Positions 1 through 11,469 of a stretch of DNA of 64,000 nucleotides are shown here, one piece after another. Below the pieces are notes generated by a model. That model was not told the origin of the DNA. It did not search any database and saw nothing but the letters and a program-made list of their open reading frames with translations. Source of the DNA: Ceratorhiza oryzae-sativae (taxonomy: Eukaryota > Basidiomycota > Agaricomycetes > Cantharellales > Ceratobasidiaceae); NCBI GenBank assembly GCA_030998015.1, contig JARWMV010000236.1, positions 992,001 through 1,056,000 of the forward strand, given 5' to 3'. Each line of letters begins with the position of its first letter. The stretch's first letter is position 1. A program made the position numbers and the translations under genes.

Positions 1-131
1 TTATTGCCTCATTCCTCACATGGACATTTTGCTACAGAAAGACATATAGCGAGCCAACAAAATCCAGTATTACAAAACGGTAAAATCAAGGAAAGCGACA
101 GGATCCAAACAATAATAAAAGACGAGCTGCG

Positions 132-1585
132 CTAGTCGTCTTCCTCAGATGAAGAGTCATCGTCATCAGAACCTAGGAAGATCTCAGTAAGGCATCCGTT
201 TTAAGCGACAGATCAACTCACTATCATCCTGCGTCACCGCTTCCATGACTTGCGCCAATTCTGTATCAAACTCCTGGTCTGCGTCATCCTCGTCCTCGTC
301 CGTACTACTCTCGCTCTCTCCCATCTGTCGCACAATCTCGTCATCGATCTCGTTTGACACCACGTCGGGCACCACCTCGACCATATCAAAATCATCAAAG
401 TCAGGCTCAACAACAGGTGGAGGAGCAGGCGGCCGGGGCGGAGGATCCCTAGGCCGACCCGCTTTCGGGAGGTTGATTCCCCCGGAACGCCCAGACTTGG
501 GCTGCGTCTTCCGCGGCGGGTCCCGGATCGAGGCTCCGAACGATCCTCCAAAGTGAAAGACCTCTTCGTCCGGCCCGTCTGCCGCATTAAACGCACTCTT
601 CGTAGTTGCTATGCGTCGATGCGCGGTGGTGGGCACGGCCTCCCATGGCAATATTCCGTTGGCATCGGGGGGATCTGCCTCTCCGTTGGCATCTACATCC
701 TGCTCGTCTACATCCATTGCAACACCTTGATCCGGTATAGGGACTGATACAGGCTCGAGCTCCAGCTCGCCTTCTTCGACATCTTCTACAGGAGGGGTTG
801 GCTCCTTGACCGGCACCTTGGGCTTGGGCTTTGGTTTCGCCTTGGGTTTTTGCGCCGTGGTGCGTTTGGCGGGCGGTGGGGTGGGTACAGGGGGAAGTGG
901 TTCGGCGGCGGTGGGGAAAACGATAGGCGTGGGTGTTGGTTTGGGAGGTGGCGCCTGAACAGGCGGGATGGCAACTGGTTGGGTGGTCGGGGATGCTCGA
1001 GAGCGTGACCGCGAGGCAGCCTTGGAAGCGGCCCGGTCATAGGTTAACATGACCGCGCTATCCGTATCGTACATGGTAAATTCCTGCAACGCCATTAGCT
1101 CTCGCACGACAGCACAACAAACTAGAGACGTACCCCGGTCGTAGGATCAAACACCATGAACACATCCATCTCCTTCGGTGCTTGTTCGACAGCCGTAAAC
1201 AAATGTCTGTCGTCATTCTTGACGAATGACACTCAGCCAGGGTTGGACACGCGTGTCAGTCTACTCACGTTGGACCCCGGCTGCTCGACATCAAGTGCCA
1301 CCCCATCCTGGACTACACGCGGCGGGTTCGCAGCCTGCACCTTGCCAGGTTTCCGCACATCAATCGACTCCGGCTTGAAGTTGTCTGGTTCAAGTCAGCA
1401 CAAAGCTAAAGTGCCGGTCCAAGGACTCCCTCACACTTGAAACTGTGGTACGTCGGCTGGGCAGAATTCCGGCGGTGCTGCGCTGGCTCGAGCATCCGAA
1501 GCGCGCTCTCGTCGAGATTAACGGTGCACCGACCTTCGGGGATGCCGGGAGCAGGTCCCCACGACTTGGCCTCTATTTGAGCCAT
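132..1585 (-). CDS. EAF: ELL-associated factor (EAF family) transcription elongation protein
   Basis: Role known for the family: EAF binds ELL and supports RNA polymerase II elongation in the nucleus. Seen: the start MAQIEAKSW at 1585 opens an N-terminal EAF domain. After splicing it contains YHSFKYNFKPESIDV, then PPRVVQDGVALDVEQPG, then KEMDVFMVFDPTTGEFTMYD, which follows the EAF pattern (F..YNFKP.SID ... hydrophobic core ... F....G.F.L). The rest is a low-complexity tail rich in Pro, Lys and Ala, then acidic Asp/Glu stretches, as in EAF transactivation regions. At least four introns. The uninterrupted reading frame would stop at 184, but a GTGAGT donor near 226 and a TAG acceptor near 174 add a last short exon coding for an Asp/Ser/Glu-rich end with a stop at 132-134; I prefer that model. 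Length is about 420-440 residues. Fairly sure of the family. Confidence 0.8.
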
Positions 1586-1800
1586 GGCCGGCAGGCGAAG
1601 GGTGGAAGATGGTGGTGGTCGACGGTAAGAGTACCGGTTTGAGTTGCGCTGGTACCGCAAAACGGGGACTGATCGACGGGACCCTTGAAGCGCCAACCGT
1701 TTCACGCACAAATCAGGTGCTCAAATCATTCAAAATAGTCCAAGCACAGGAAAGCGAGACCATAAATCAACCCAAAAGTAGAGAACAGGTGAGAAATCCT

Positions 1801-4800
1801 TCAAATATCCCCAGGAGCAGCATATCGCACAGGAATATCCTTTGCTTTGCGCTGCAATTCCTCGAGACGCTCTAGACGCCCAACTCCCATAGGCAGGTTG
1901 ACCAACGAGTCACCTGGAGATTCTTGTGAGCGCATGTGATATCCACAACGTTCGCCACTCACCCTCGATAGCAGCCAACCAAGAGAATACACCAAAGTCT
2001 CTTCGAGGGAGACCCAGAGGCAGCCGAGGGACAAATATTGCGACCACAAAACCCAAGAGTAGAGTACCTGAGATTGGGGATGAGCGGGAGTGCAGCCGTT
2101 ATTTTGGGCAATCTTACCAACTAGGGCTATGACTAGCCACGCGAGGTAGACCTTGACGTACGCAACAGTCTGCTTTGGCGTTAGCTAGTAGTCACTTGCA
2201 ACCCGTTTCGGCTTACCTTATCTGGGTACGTATGTGCAACGATCTGCTGGGTGCCGACCAAGTAGGGTAGCTGGCGCAAAGTGTCAGAACCACCGGGGGA
2301 CAAGTCAGCAAAGCCAACCAACCAAATGTTGAGAATCGATATCCCCTAGTACATCTTGCAGCTCGGACGCTTTAAGAGACGTGTATGCCTCGGGTTGGGT
2401 TTCACCGCTAAACGACACCAGCTACGAAAGCCCTTTGATACTTTGCGCTAACGCCGGGTGTCTGCCACTTACAGTCGGGTTTGGGACATACCAAAAGTCT
2501 TTCCCATTGTCTTTTATGATCGCATTGCGCGAGTTGTAATGAGCGTTTGAGTAAGCTACCCACTTTCCAGTGGAATTGATCCCACGTTGTATCCCTTCCA
2601 ATGTAGGGCCTTGTTGCTTTTTGCCTGTGGTATTAAAATTAAGACCACTGTATAGATAACCCAGAGTAGTGGGTAGGCCTGCAGTCTATATTCCGAGTCT
2701 ACCATTAGTGCGGCAGTTATAGGGGGCAACAAGCAGACTTGCGTTATTGTAAGCATCCAAGTAGTGAGACCGAATCTCTTGCACGCATATAGCACCATCA
2801 AAGCCGATGCGGGTCCGCGAAGCGGCATCGCCCAAGGCGTACGTGTAAAACTGACCATTTTGTGTATAAGATTCGTTGAGGCGGACAAGAACGAGCTCAA
2901 TCATTGACCATCCGAGGCCGCTGTCGCCCTGGTCAAGGGCTTGCGATTTGAACTGGTGCGCGACCCCGTTATTAAGCCAACCACCTAGTGTATATAAGAA
3001 TATTGCCCGTGATTCATAGTAGGACAACGAACCTGCAAGTACGATATCTTGTTGTACTATCTCTTCCGATGTTGGTGAATCGCCCGCTGTGAGTTTGGCG
3101 AAATCGACTGGAGGCAAGGAGCTCAAGTCTGGGTTGCTGATCCCAGCAAAGCTGAGCAAGTTCTGAAGCCCCGCCCTGGTCACGTACATGTACGAGCTAC
3201 CTCTTTGGGCAGACATCGGCACACTGGGAGGAAATTAGATGAATAATGGGACAACAGCAGGAAAAGACATACAGAATGACGCCGCCATTAGTTTCACTTA
3301 TAGTCTGGCACACCGTGCGCTCCCCCCACCTGGGCCATCGTATAGTCTCTCCAACGGCGGTAGTGCTCTCGACTTTACCCGTCGTAGTCGCATTGGCCCA
3401 TAGCGCTGTTATGTTGGGAAAGTAGCTCCCAAAGCCGCTACCGTTTGGTTTAAGCTGGCTGGTGTAAACCTCGGCGAAATGAACAGCGTCGCTGACGTTA
3501 CTGTTCGGACGTTTGATCCAGAAAGAACGGTCTTTGGGCAGATGGGCCGCCGAAGCAAACGGTGTGAGAGACCATGTAAACTGAAATTTCTGCATGTAAA
3601 AAAGGTGAGGTACAATTCTTTAGAGGCAGGGGCGCTGGTACACACCGAAAACGTGGTGTTTACGCTGATTGCTCGTTGAATGTCCTCTGGCGACATATCT
3701 CCGATGACGGTCACCTCACGAAACCGATCCGCCTGTGTCTGAGGGGTGTCAGGGGGCCTATTAACAGCGAAAGTGAATGCCGGATACACACCATTTGCTT
3801 GGCGTATATGTCTACTACACGCCCAAAGACGAAGACAAGGCATGCGGCGACAGTAGATGTAAGCAAGAACAGGACTATATATATCGACCAGGGAACGCCG
3901 CTGAGATAGCGGTCAGTATCCGATGGTGGGGTAATGATCAACCATCTCACTCGTAGTTCTTTCGCCGCGAACGATGGGTGCCTCTGTGTTTGAACATGCG
4001 CCGGTAAAGCAAGAGTATGGCTGCCCAGGGACTGTCTGGATTGGCGGTATGATAATCGAGTTGGCTGAGGGTTACTCCTCCGCGGCCGTCCATCGACTCG
4101 TGAATGATAGTGGCCCATACTAGTCGCTTGATCAGATGAGCTATGCAGAGTCCTCTCTAGCTCACTCACGGGCGGCTTCGATCCCTCGCCTTGACAAGTC
4201 CAACAAGCTCACGCCCAATGTCAAGCCCACCGCGCCATAGATAGCACCCACAATTAATCGTGTCCAGAACATGTTGAGGCCATTTGCGACTGGGGTAAGA
4301 TACAATATGATTGGAAACGAAACGACGCTAAGTGGCTGTGAGTTGTGATGTGCGTGGGGTGTGGATGACGCTCACCAAAGAACGGTATGAACGATCAAGG
4401 GCATTACAGGGGCGGGTTCGAAACGATCCAACCAACCTGTGCCACCTGCTAACCCAGGCGGCACAGGGCTGTGGGGTAGAGGGGTGGCGGGCAGTGCTGT
4501 CGAAAGTCGTTTGGATCTGTCTTGGGCGTTCGGGCGACTTCTGAGGTTGACCAAGGGGACATGGTCGTCGCTGGGGTTGTATGGTGTGTATGGGTCGGTG
4601 TATGTGTCGTTGTGAAAGTCGGCCGGGTTGATGGGGGTATAAGCTGCATTCTTGTCCCTCTTTTCGACAGTAATTGGAGGGGCCTGTTGGCCGTGTAGCC
4701 ATAGGGCGGGGTGTCTTCGAACGGATCGTGCATACCGTCGTCGTCATTGTCGTCCCTGGTGCGGGGAGACTGTAGGTCGACTGGTTAATGAATAGCCACT

Positions 4801-4918
4801 GGGGGATTGGAAATGGCCAAACCTCTGAGCGAACCGAGGGGGCAGGAGCAGCGGTGGTCCCAGGGATGTGGTAGGTGGGATCGCTGGCTGGATCATAGCG
4901 CGACATGGTGGGCGACAC
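1801..4918 (-). CDS. large fungal transmembrane protein of unknown function
   Basis: I do not recognise a named family. Reading across about nine short introns gives one coherent membrane protein. The N-terminus (MSRYDPASDPTYHIPG...) is polar and Pro/Thr/Ser-rich, presumably cytosolic. Two hydrophobic segments follow (near VMPLIVHTVLCVVSFPIILY and RLIVGAIYGAVGLTLGVSLL, about 4400-4210), then a third (SIYIVLFLLTSTVAACLVFV, about 3830-3890). Next comes a long loop of roughly 350 residues with many N-x-S/T sites (3700-2340), probably extracellular. A last hydrophobic segment (VYLAWLVIALVGTLLLGFVV, near 2050-2150) precedes a short tail ending RYAAPGDI. Introns seen include 4732-4681 (GTATGC...CAACAG) and about 3645-3590 (GTGTGT...ATGCAG). 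The start could be either of two Met codons, 4918 or 4906. Topology is inferred; the function is unknown. Confidence 0.7.
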
Positions 4919-5093
4919 CAGATGGCGGGAGGCGACAGCTGCGTGTTAAGTACTGTGCTAATTTCACGGAGTTTGGGAGCCGCACACGCAGATACTACTC
5001 CGATCAACGGGTGGATGGATCGCATGCATCGCTCCCGGACGCGCTTGGAGGCGATCGCGTCTGCGCCATGATAAGCGCCCATCCGGAAGTGCC

Positions 5094-5121
5094 CAGTCGG
5101 AAGCGCCCAGGCGGAAGCGCC
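5094..5121. repeat. three near-copies of GGAAGCGCC
   Basis: The sequence reads CGGAAGTGCCCAG, TCGGAAGCGCCCAG, GCGGAAGCGCC in succession, about 11-12 bp apart. The spacing close to one helical turn fits a protein-binding cluster in the promoter of the divergent pair, but it could also be simple slippage of GC-rich DNA. Confidence 0.45.
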
Positions 5122-5327
5122 GTGGCTGCTGGCCGCCGCGGGACCAGCGCAGCCAAGGCAGCAGCGTGTGCAGTCGAGTTGCGGCGTGCTCCGGAGAGTC
5201 GCCGTCCCTTGGCAGTCGCCGTCGCTCGCCCATTGGCACTCCCCACGCTGGCGCCTGTCGCCTCCCCGCATTAGCCCGAGCTCCGAACCCCATTGCTCCG
5301 ACCGTTCAACACCTGTCAACACACGCA

Positions 5328-5335
5328 TATAAGAG
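5328..5335 (+). promoter_or_regulatory. TATA box of the NDUFA4-like gene
   Basis: TATAAGAG lies about 60 bp before the start codon at 5394 and is followed by a pyrimidine-rich stretch (CTCTCCTCTTCCTCTCC), the usual layout of a strongly expressed fungal promoter. Confidence 0.5.
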
Positions 5336-5393
5336 CTGAAACTGCCCCAGCCAGGATCCCCACTCTCCTCTTCCTCTCCATCACTCGCTCAAC

Positions 5394-5965
5394 ATGGTTA
5401 CCGCTGTCGCCCGCAAGTCCCTCTTCAAGACCTGGTTCGCCGTCGAGGTGAGCTGCCTCGTCTGTACTTGTTGGCAACCCCAACTGATTTTTTTTTTCTA
5501 GGCCATCCCGATCTATGCCGTTGTTGTCGGCGCCGTCGGCGGTGCTGGCTGGTACCTCGGCCGTCTCGCTCGTGGCCCTGATGGTACGTCAATCTGTTTC
5601 AAACACCGTCAATTTTTTCTGATCACGTTGCGCAGTCATCTGGGACCGCCGCGGTAACCCTACCCCCTGGATGTCGGTCCAGCAGGACATGCGCACCAAG
5701 CTCATGACCGTCAACCAGAAGTTCGATAAAGTGTATGTCCCCCTTTCGACTCGTCCCGTCACCCCCCCCTTTTTCCTAGTTTAGCATCTGGGTCGCTGAC
5801 ACGCTCATCCCTTCCCCTTATGGCACTAATCATTGCGCCTTGCCCTGCCCGTTCTTCTCTTTCCCAAAAAAGTTCTCCCTTCCAAACTCTGACTTCTCGC
5901 GTGGAAGAGGCGCTGATTCTTTCTGCCTGATTTCTCTTTCTAGTTGGAGCCGTGACCGCCTATGA
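5394..5965 (+). CDS. NDUFA4: NDUFA4/MLRQ-type mitochondrial respiratory-chain small subunit
   Basis: Four exons (5394-5447, 5502-5583, 5636-5732, 5944-5965) give an 84-residue protein, the usual size for this family. It begins MVTAVARKSLFKTWF, has one membrane segment (IPIYAVVVGAVGGAGWYLG, about residues 20-38), then the conserved G.....WDRRGNPTPW stretch, and ends KVWSRDRL. This matches the B12D/MLRQ family of inner-membrane proteins of the respiratory chain, assigned first to complex I and later to cytochrome oxidase in animals. The last coding exon is only 22 nt and follows a 211-bp intron, longer than most introns here. A TATA box and a CT-rich leader suggest strong expression. Confidence 0.85.
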
Positions 5966-6218
5966 GCGTGCCATTCGTTATCTTTTTTGTTGCTGTCCCC
6001 TGGGTTGCTTAGACTGGCTGTGATAGACTACTAGACCACACCGTTTCGAGACCCCATTCTGTTTATTGTGTTGCTTTACACACTGCATATTATATATATA
6101 ATGTTGACATCCAAAGTGGGGCGCGGGGTACTTTTTTTTTTCAATCCTCGGCACGATCAACTCGCCGGTGCCGCGTGTAAAGACAACAATTTCGAACTCA
6201 AACACCTCGACCCAGCCC

Positions 6219-7666
6219 ATGCCTCCTCGACCCTGCGAACTCTGCCACAACGCGCGTGCTATTCTCAAACGGCCCAAGACCGGGCAACAGATATGCAAAG
6301 AATGTTTCTTTCGAGTGTTCGAAACCGAGGTGAGTCGAATAAAATCGGGATTGGATGCAAGAGGCTCAGAGCTCCCACAAGGTCCACAATACCATCGTAG
6401 ATGCAAAGCTGTTTAAACCCGGGGATAGGGTAGCGATAGGCGCATCGGGAGGCAAGGGTACGTGTGATGCGAATCCACCGATAACCGTGGAGGTCGTAGC
6501 TCATGTGTGTGTGTGTGCGTGTCTGCAGACTCCACGGTGCTGGCGCATTGCATGAAAGTGCTCAACGATCGGTACAACTATGGCCTCGAGTTATTCTTGC
6601 TATCAATCGACGAGGGCATCACTGGCTATCGAGATGATTCGTTGGAAGTGAGTCCCCCCGTCGGGTCATCGCATGGGATCGCATTCGTTGACACATCTTG
6701 CTACACAGACGGTCAAGCGAAACCAGCAACAGTACGATCTCCCTCTCAAGATCCTGAGCTATGACGAACTGTACGGCTGGACAATGGATCGAATCGTCGA
6801 GCAAGTCGGCCGCAAGAACAACTGTCCGTTGCGCCACATTCCAGCCAGCCTATTCTGATCCCGCCCGTCTTTCCAGGCACCTTTTGTGGAGTGTTTCGTC
6901 GGCAAGCACTGGACCGGGGAGCAGCCCAGCTAGGCGTCGATCACATCGTAACCGGACACAACGCCGACGACATCGCAGAGACGGTACTCATGAACAGTAT
7001 GTCACTCCCACCCACCCTTTTGGCAGCCCAACCTCGATCGAGCTCCTAGTCTTGCGCGGCGACATTGCTCGCCTCGGGCGATGCACCCTCATATGCACCC
7101 AGGGCGAAGACACGATCAAACGATCCAAGCCGTTCAAATACGCATACGAAAAAGAGATTGTGCTCTATGCCCACTTTAAGAAACTCGACTACTTTTCGAC
7201 CGAGTGTATTTATTCTCCAGACGCATACCGGGGCCATGCCCGAGTCTTTTTGAAAGATCTGGAAGCCGCTCGGCCGAGTGCGATTATCGATATCATTCAT
7301 TCCGGCGAGGCGTTTGCGGTTCGGGAAGAAGTGCAAGTCGCTGCCAAGCCTCAACGTGAGTCAATCTCGTCTTGCTGGGACTGGGTCGTGATATGCTGGT
7401 TACAGAGACGTGCTTGCGTTGTGGTTATATCGAGCAACGACATTTGCAAGGCGTGCATGATGCTCGAAGGCTTGGAGCGGGGTTTGCCCAAGCTGGCAAT
7501 CGTGAGATCTTATCCTCTATTCTCGGCTACTTTGCTTATACGACCGGGATAGAAGGACCGAAGGAACAAGGAATTCGAGGGGCCGATGCCTGAGCATGCG
7601 AGAACGATACCCACGTTTGAGAGGAATCCTAAACCTGCAGACGGAGCAAACGCCACTGTATCATAA
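6219..7666 (+). CDS. NCS6: cytoplasmic tRNA 2-thiolation protein 1 (Ncs6/Ctu1), with a frame break
   Basis: Ncs6 with Ncs2 thiolates the wobble uridine of Lys, Glu and Gln tRNAs, using sulfur carried by Urm1. Seen in order: zinc-binding [21 protein letters not shown] near the N-terminus; the PP-loop ATPase motif ASGGKDSTVLAH (split by an intron near 6457); [50 protein letters not shown]; and a C-terminal zinc finger [16 protein letters not shown]. About seven exons and roughly 370 residues, ending GANATVS. Oddity: between CLRCGYI and SSNDICKAC (about 7425-7436) the frame changes. The normal family sequence needs two more bases there; without them translation runs into an unrelated tail that stops near 7593. 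The downstream exon after an intron at about 7502-7553 returns to the expected frame. This is either an assembly error or a damaged allele. Confidence 0.88.
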
Positions 7667-7851
7667 TCGCTGGATTGTCATCAACATTTTTTATGCCCAG
7701 CTGCTTCGGCTCTTGTACACACGAGATTTGCAAGGTCTCTGTCACGCGACGCAATTTGAAGCAATGGGAACCCCGGTCCAGCCTTGAATCAAGAACATTA
7801 AGCACACGTATCATACCTCAACCCCTAAAACACACTCTATACAAAACCAAA

Positions 7852-9333
7852 TTACAACTTTCGCTTCTGGTCGAAAGCGACGTATAGCCTCTCACAGCGC
7901 GCGAGCAACTCCTGTCCAGCCTCCTTGTGCTCTTCCCAGCCTTCAACCGGTTGCACGCCAACGTACTCGGTCCCCCAAAAGTCGTTTCGGCCCCATATCG
8001 CACTGGTTGGTAGTCCTCGTCTCGAGTCTTGGTCTCAGTGGCGGCGTCCGCAGGAGGTTGACCGGACCGTTCCTTGGACTGGGCACGTCCCGATAGTGAA
8101 GGAAGAACGGTCAGTGAAACCAAGGAGATATGCACGGCGGATATCGCAGCCTTGTACAAATCAATCGTGTGATGAGGAGACCCCAGCCAACGTGCCTAGC
8201 CCCAAAGTCTCAGCCCAGATCCCCGATAACGCTCAGTTCGCTCAACTCACAGCGTACATGGCCAGAAACATCAACTTGGACAAAAACCAGTTGAGGAATT
8301 GGGCAAACATATCGCTCCCAGCGATACCAGGGTGTACGATGAAATGCCTTAGTTGAGTCTCGCCAGGAGATCGTTTTTTAGCCTCGGCGATGTCCAACGC
8401 CCCCGCCAGCAAGTCGGTCGAGTACTTGGACGCTTCATATGCGTGATCCGTCTTGATTAATTGCCAGTCGTCGAGGCCGGGGAAAAAGGACGGGCGACCT
8501 TCTAGCGAGGATGTCCACAGCACACGCGACTCGTTGTATGGACTTTTAAGGAGCATATCGCGGAGCTCTCTGACCTGCGACGAAAAGTTTACATGAGCGA
8601 ATTTAGAGCAATGAGCAACGACGTACCAGGACAAAGTGTCCAAACACATTGCACTGCCAAACCCAACCAAGGCCATCCTCACTCATTCGGCCAGACGCTT
8701 GAAGCTTAAACGTAGGGGCCGTAAGGGCCGTCTTGAAACGAGTGCATATCTCAAAAACAGCCAATGGCCAGTTTAAACCAGTAAAATCGCCCACACCAGC
8801 ATTGAGAACCACATGGCTTATATACGGAAACCTCGAGCCAAATCTTCGTCAGCACGGTCAACGACAAAAAGACGACAAAACTCACCTCTGCTTGACGCTC
8901 TCGGCACACGCGAAAACCTTGTCGAGACTTGACAAATCTAAAGTAACAATCTGAATGTCCAAGTTTTGCTTAAACAGTTCAGCCTGCTTCACGTCAAGAT
9001 TGTTGGTTTTTCGGCGAGCGAGCTCTACGTCCAGGAGTTGGAAGAGTCGGGCTCGAGCATCCTCGGCCCGCTTTTGGCTGCGACATGCCAGGATCAACGT
9101 GGCGCCTGCAGCAGGGGTATATGTAGGCTCATAGCTCGAGTCCAGGGTAATGGGCGATTTTTGTGCTTTGGGAGACGCGTCGGAGGGCGAACCTTGTGAA
9201 AGCTGGATGAGGAGGCGATGACAAACACCAAAACCGACACCTCTGGAAAACTATGAGCCCAATGGAACAAACCCGACGATGCAACATACCCATTAGCACC
9301 GGTCACCAAAATAATGGGCTTTTTCTGAGCCAT
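7852..9333 (-). CDS. ERG27: 3-keto-steroid reductase (Erg27), short-chain dehydrogenase
   Basis: Erg27 reduces the 3-keto group during sterol C-4 demethylation on the ER, together with Erg25, Erg26 and Erg28. Seen: start MAQKKPIILVTGANG; an intron splits the Rossmann loop, which continues FSRGVGFGVCHRLL; LACRSQKRAEDAR; the NAG motif in HVVLNAGVGDFTGLNWP; WTSSLEG; the catalytic AYEASKYSTDL (Y-x3-K); and HPGI. The C-terminal part has a hydrophobic patch (SKLMFLAMY...) and ends with a charged tail, CERLYVAFDQKRKL. The final exon is joined through an intron at about 8057-7998; the simple open frame there would give a nonsense tail. Roughly 400 residues, normal for fungal Erg27. Convergent with NCS6, 185 bp between stops. 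Confidence 0.88.
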
Positions 9334-9554
9334 GATGTGATTGGAGAGACGACTGGAGTTTTAGCAGCCACGACATCGTAAGATGTGAAGGCTGGCGCTT
9401 TCACGAGCCAAATCGGACGACGCGCGAACGCCCACGTGATATATCGAGCACAGTACAGTGTTTTGTCTATTCAGGCAATATCTACATGAATAAACTACAG
9501 ACCAAGAGTCCCAAGATAACAAGAATTACAGAGCTCTACAACAATTCTATATAC

Positions 9555-11165
9555 TCAAATGCCACCCTCGGCCATCTTGGCCTTGTAATAGCTACCATAA
9601 AAGATGTCAGCAACCTTCTGTGACGTCTGCATTACCGCACTCACCGAACCATCTCCTCGATACCCATCTCCACAGTCCAGCGAGGTTCCCACTGGAGGAC
9701 CTCCTTGGCGCGGGTGGTATCAGGACGGCGCTTCTGGGGATCGTCAGTCGGCATGGGCTTGTGAATGATCGCGACTCGGTCGGTGCCATTGAGTGGCTTG
9801 ACAGGTGTGTTGTCTTCGCGTTGAACCTTTTCAACAATATCACGCACGTGCTCGGCAAAGGCAAGGATGGTGAACTCGTCACTGTTGCCGATGTTCACTG
9901 GGCGCGTCTCGTCCGAGTTCATGAGCGAGATCAAGCCATCGACAAGATCGTGAATATACTGGAAGGAACGCGTCTGTTGACCATCACCATAGACGGTCAT
10001 GTCCTCGCCCTTGAGAGCTTGAATGATAAAGTTAGAAACCACGCGACCATCATATGGCTAAATATTGCTAAAATTAGCCGAGGGTGACTGATCTAATTGT
10101 GGATCCGACATACGTTCATACGAGGTCCAAATGTGTTGAAGATGCGTGCAACGCGTACGTCTACACCATCCTGGCGGTGGAAGCCATAGGTCAACGTCTC
10201 TGCTACTCGCTTGCCCTCGTCATAACAAGCGCGGGGACCAATAGGGTTGACGTGACCCCAGCTAAACACGCGTCAATCGCATGTACCAAGAGAATGAACG
10301 GGCTACTCACTAGTCTTCGTTCTGGGGGTGGACCTCTGGATCCCCGTAGACCTCTGCGACACGTCAGATACACGAATATGCGCGAAATAATTTGGGCATA
10401 CCGGAAGTACTGGTGATGAGGAAGCGAGCTTTGGTACGCTTAGCCAGACCAAGCATATTCAGGGTCCCCATAAATGAAGTCTTGATGGTCTTGACCGCGT
10501 TGAACTGGTAGTGAGGCGGGGAGGCGGGACAAGCAAGGTGGTAGATCTCTGCGTAGGGGGGTAAGCTCGCATACATAGAGCGGAAGTCGTCAACTCACGA
10601 TCGCATTCGATCATAAACGGTTCAATAACATCATGCCGAACCATCTCAAAGTTGGGGTGGCCGACCCAGTGGCTGACGGTGGTCTTTGAGCCGGTGAAAA
10701 AGTTGTCGAGCACAGTGACGTCGTGTCCGAGGAGCATCAACCTATCAACGAGGTGGCTTCCGACGAAACCTGCGCCACCAGTAACGAGGACGCGCTTTTT
10801 CTGGCTGTTGGGGAGGAGCTTGACCGGCGGGAAACGCGACAAGGTCGTGTAGGAGATGAATTAGTCGCGCGGTCGAAGATGGACTTGCTCTGATACTCTG
10901 CAAATTTGCCGCTGACAAACTGAGCGACGTTTTCGTCCTCAGTCTCCTGTGTGATGGTATCGATGTAGTGCGGGCGCAGGTAGAGCGAACGAAGAATGTC
11001 GAGCGGGACCTCTGAGTCGAACCCAAAGCGCTTGTACCCGACCGACTTGATCTCGACCCCCTTCTTGTCTGTCACCGGGGTGTTGGGGAACGGCGACATT
11101 GGCCTTGAGGACTGGTTTTCGGGGACGATGAGGCGAGATGCTTGGGGCTGGTGGATCTCGGACAT
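9555..11165 (-). CDS. UXS1: UDP-glucuronate decarboxylase (UDP-xylose synthase)
   Basis: Converts UDP-glucuronate to UDP-xylose, the donor for xylose-containing glycans, in the Golgi or cytosol. Seen: a polar N-terminal extension ([17 protein letters not shown]...), then the NAD site [57 protein letters not shown], the Y-x3-K pair in [34 protein letters not shown], and [16 protein letters not shown]. These are diagnostic of the extended short-chain dehydrogenase UXS family. Ends [11 protein letters not shown]. About seven introns, one splitting EVYGD. Roughly 430 residues. No obvious N-terminal membrane anchor, unlike animal UXS1. Very sure of the family. Confidence 0.93.
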
Positions 11166-11469
11166 GGCTGGTTATGTAGAGGGCAGGAGGAGGTTCTTCT
11201 GCGCTGTTTGGCTCCTTTTGATCCCGGGCTCGGCCAAACAAAAAATGAAATCCGCATCCATCGTCTGGCATGGAAAACCAGAGTCCATGCGAACGTCCAT
11301 CCAGTCCTATCATGGGCACCAGGGCGGATCGACCCACTGCCGAGCCCCATGACAGCCAGCGCCAGCCCTTGTTCAGTTGTCTCACGTTTCAACCCCCGCC
11401 CAGCCGCCCTTGACATGTGCAATAGATTCATTACTTTATATACAAACTGAGATACCGTAGCCAAGACAA
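11166..11469. other. intergenic, UXS1 promoter / STI1 3' region
   Basis: About 300 bp between the UXS1 start and the STI1 stop, both on the minus strand. Open frames here are short and run on from neighbouring genes. I see no gene. Confidence 0.6.

Larger units (their letters stand above)
4919..5393. other. GC-rich intergenic region, divergent promoters
   Basis: This stretch separates the divergent start codons of the membrane protein (4918) and the NDUFA4-like gene (5394). It is GC-rich and open in several frames on both strands, but no frame shows a recognisable domain or fungal splice structure, so I call no gene. It holds three close copies of a GGAAGYGCC-type element (5094-5121) and a TATA box for the plus-strand gene. 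Confidence 0.6.

Noticed and set aside
4807..5274. 155-codon plus-strand ORF in the GC-rich divergent promoter
   Set aside because: The opposite strand is open over the same bases and neither translation resembles a protein. High GC alone keeps stop codons rare.
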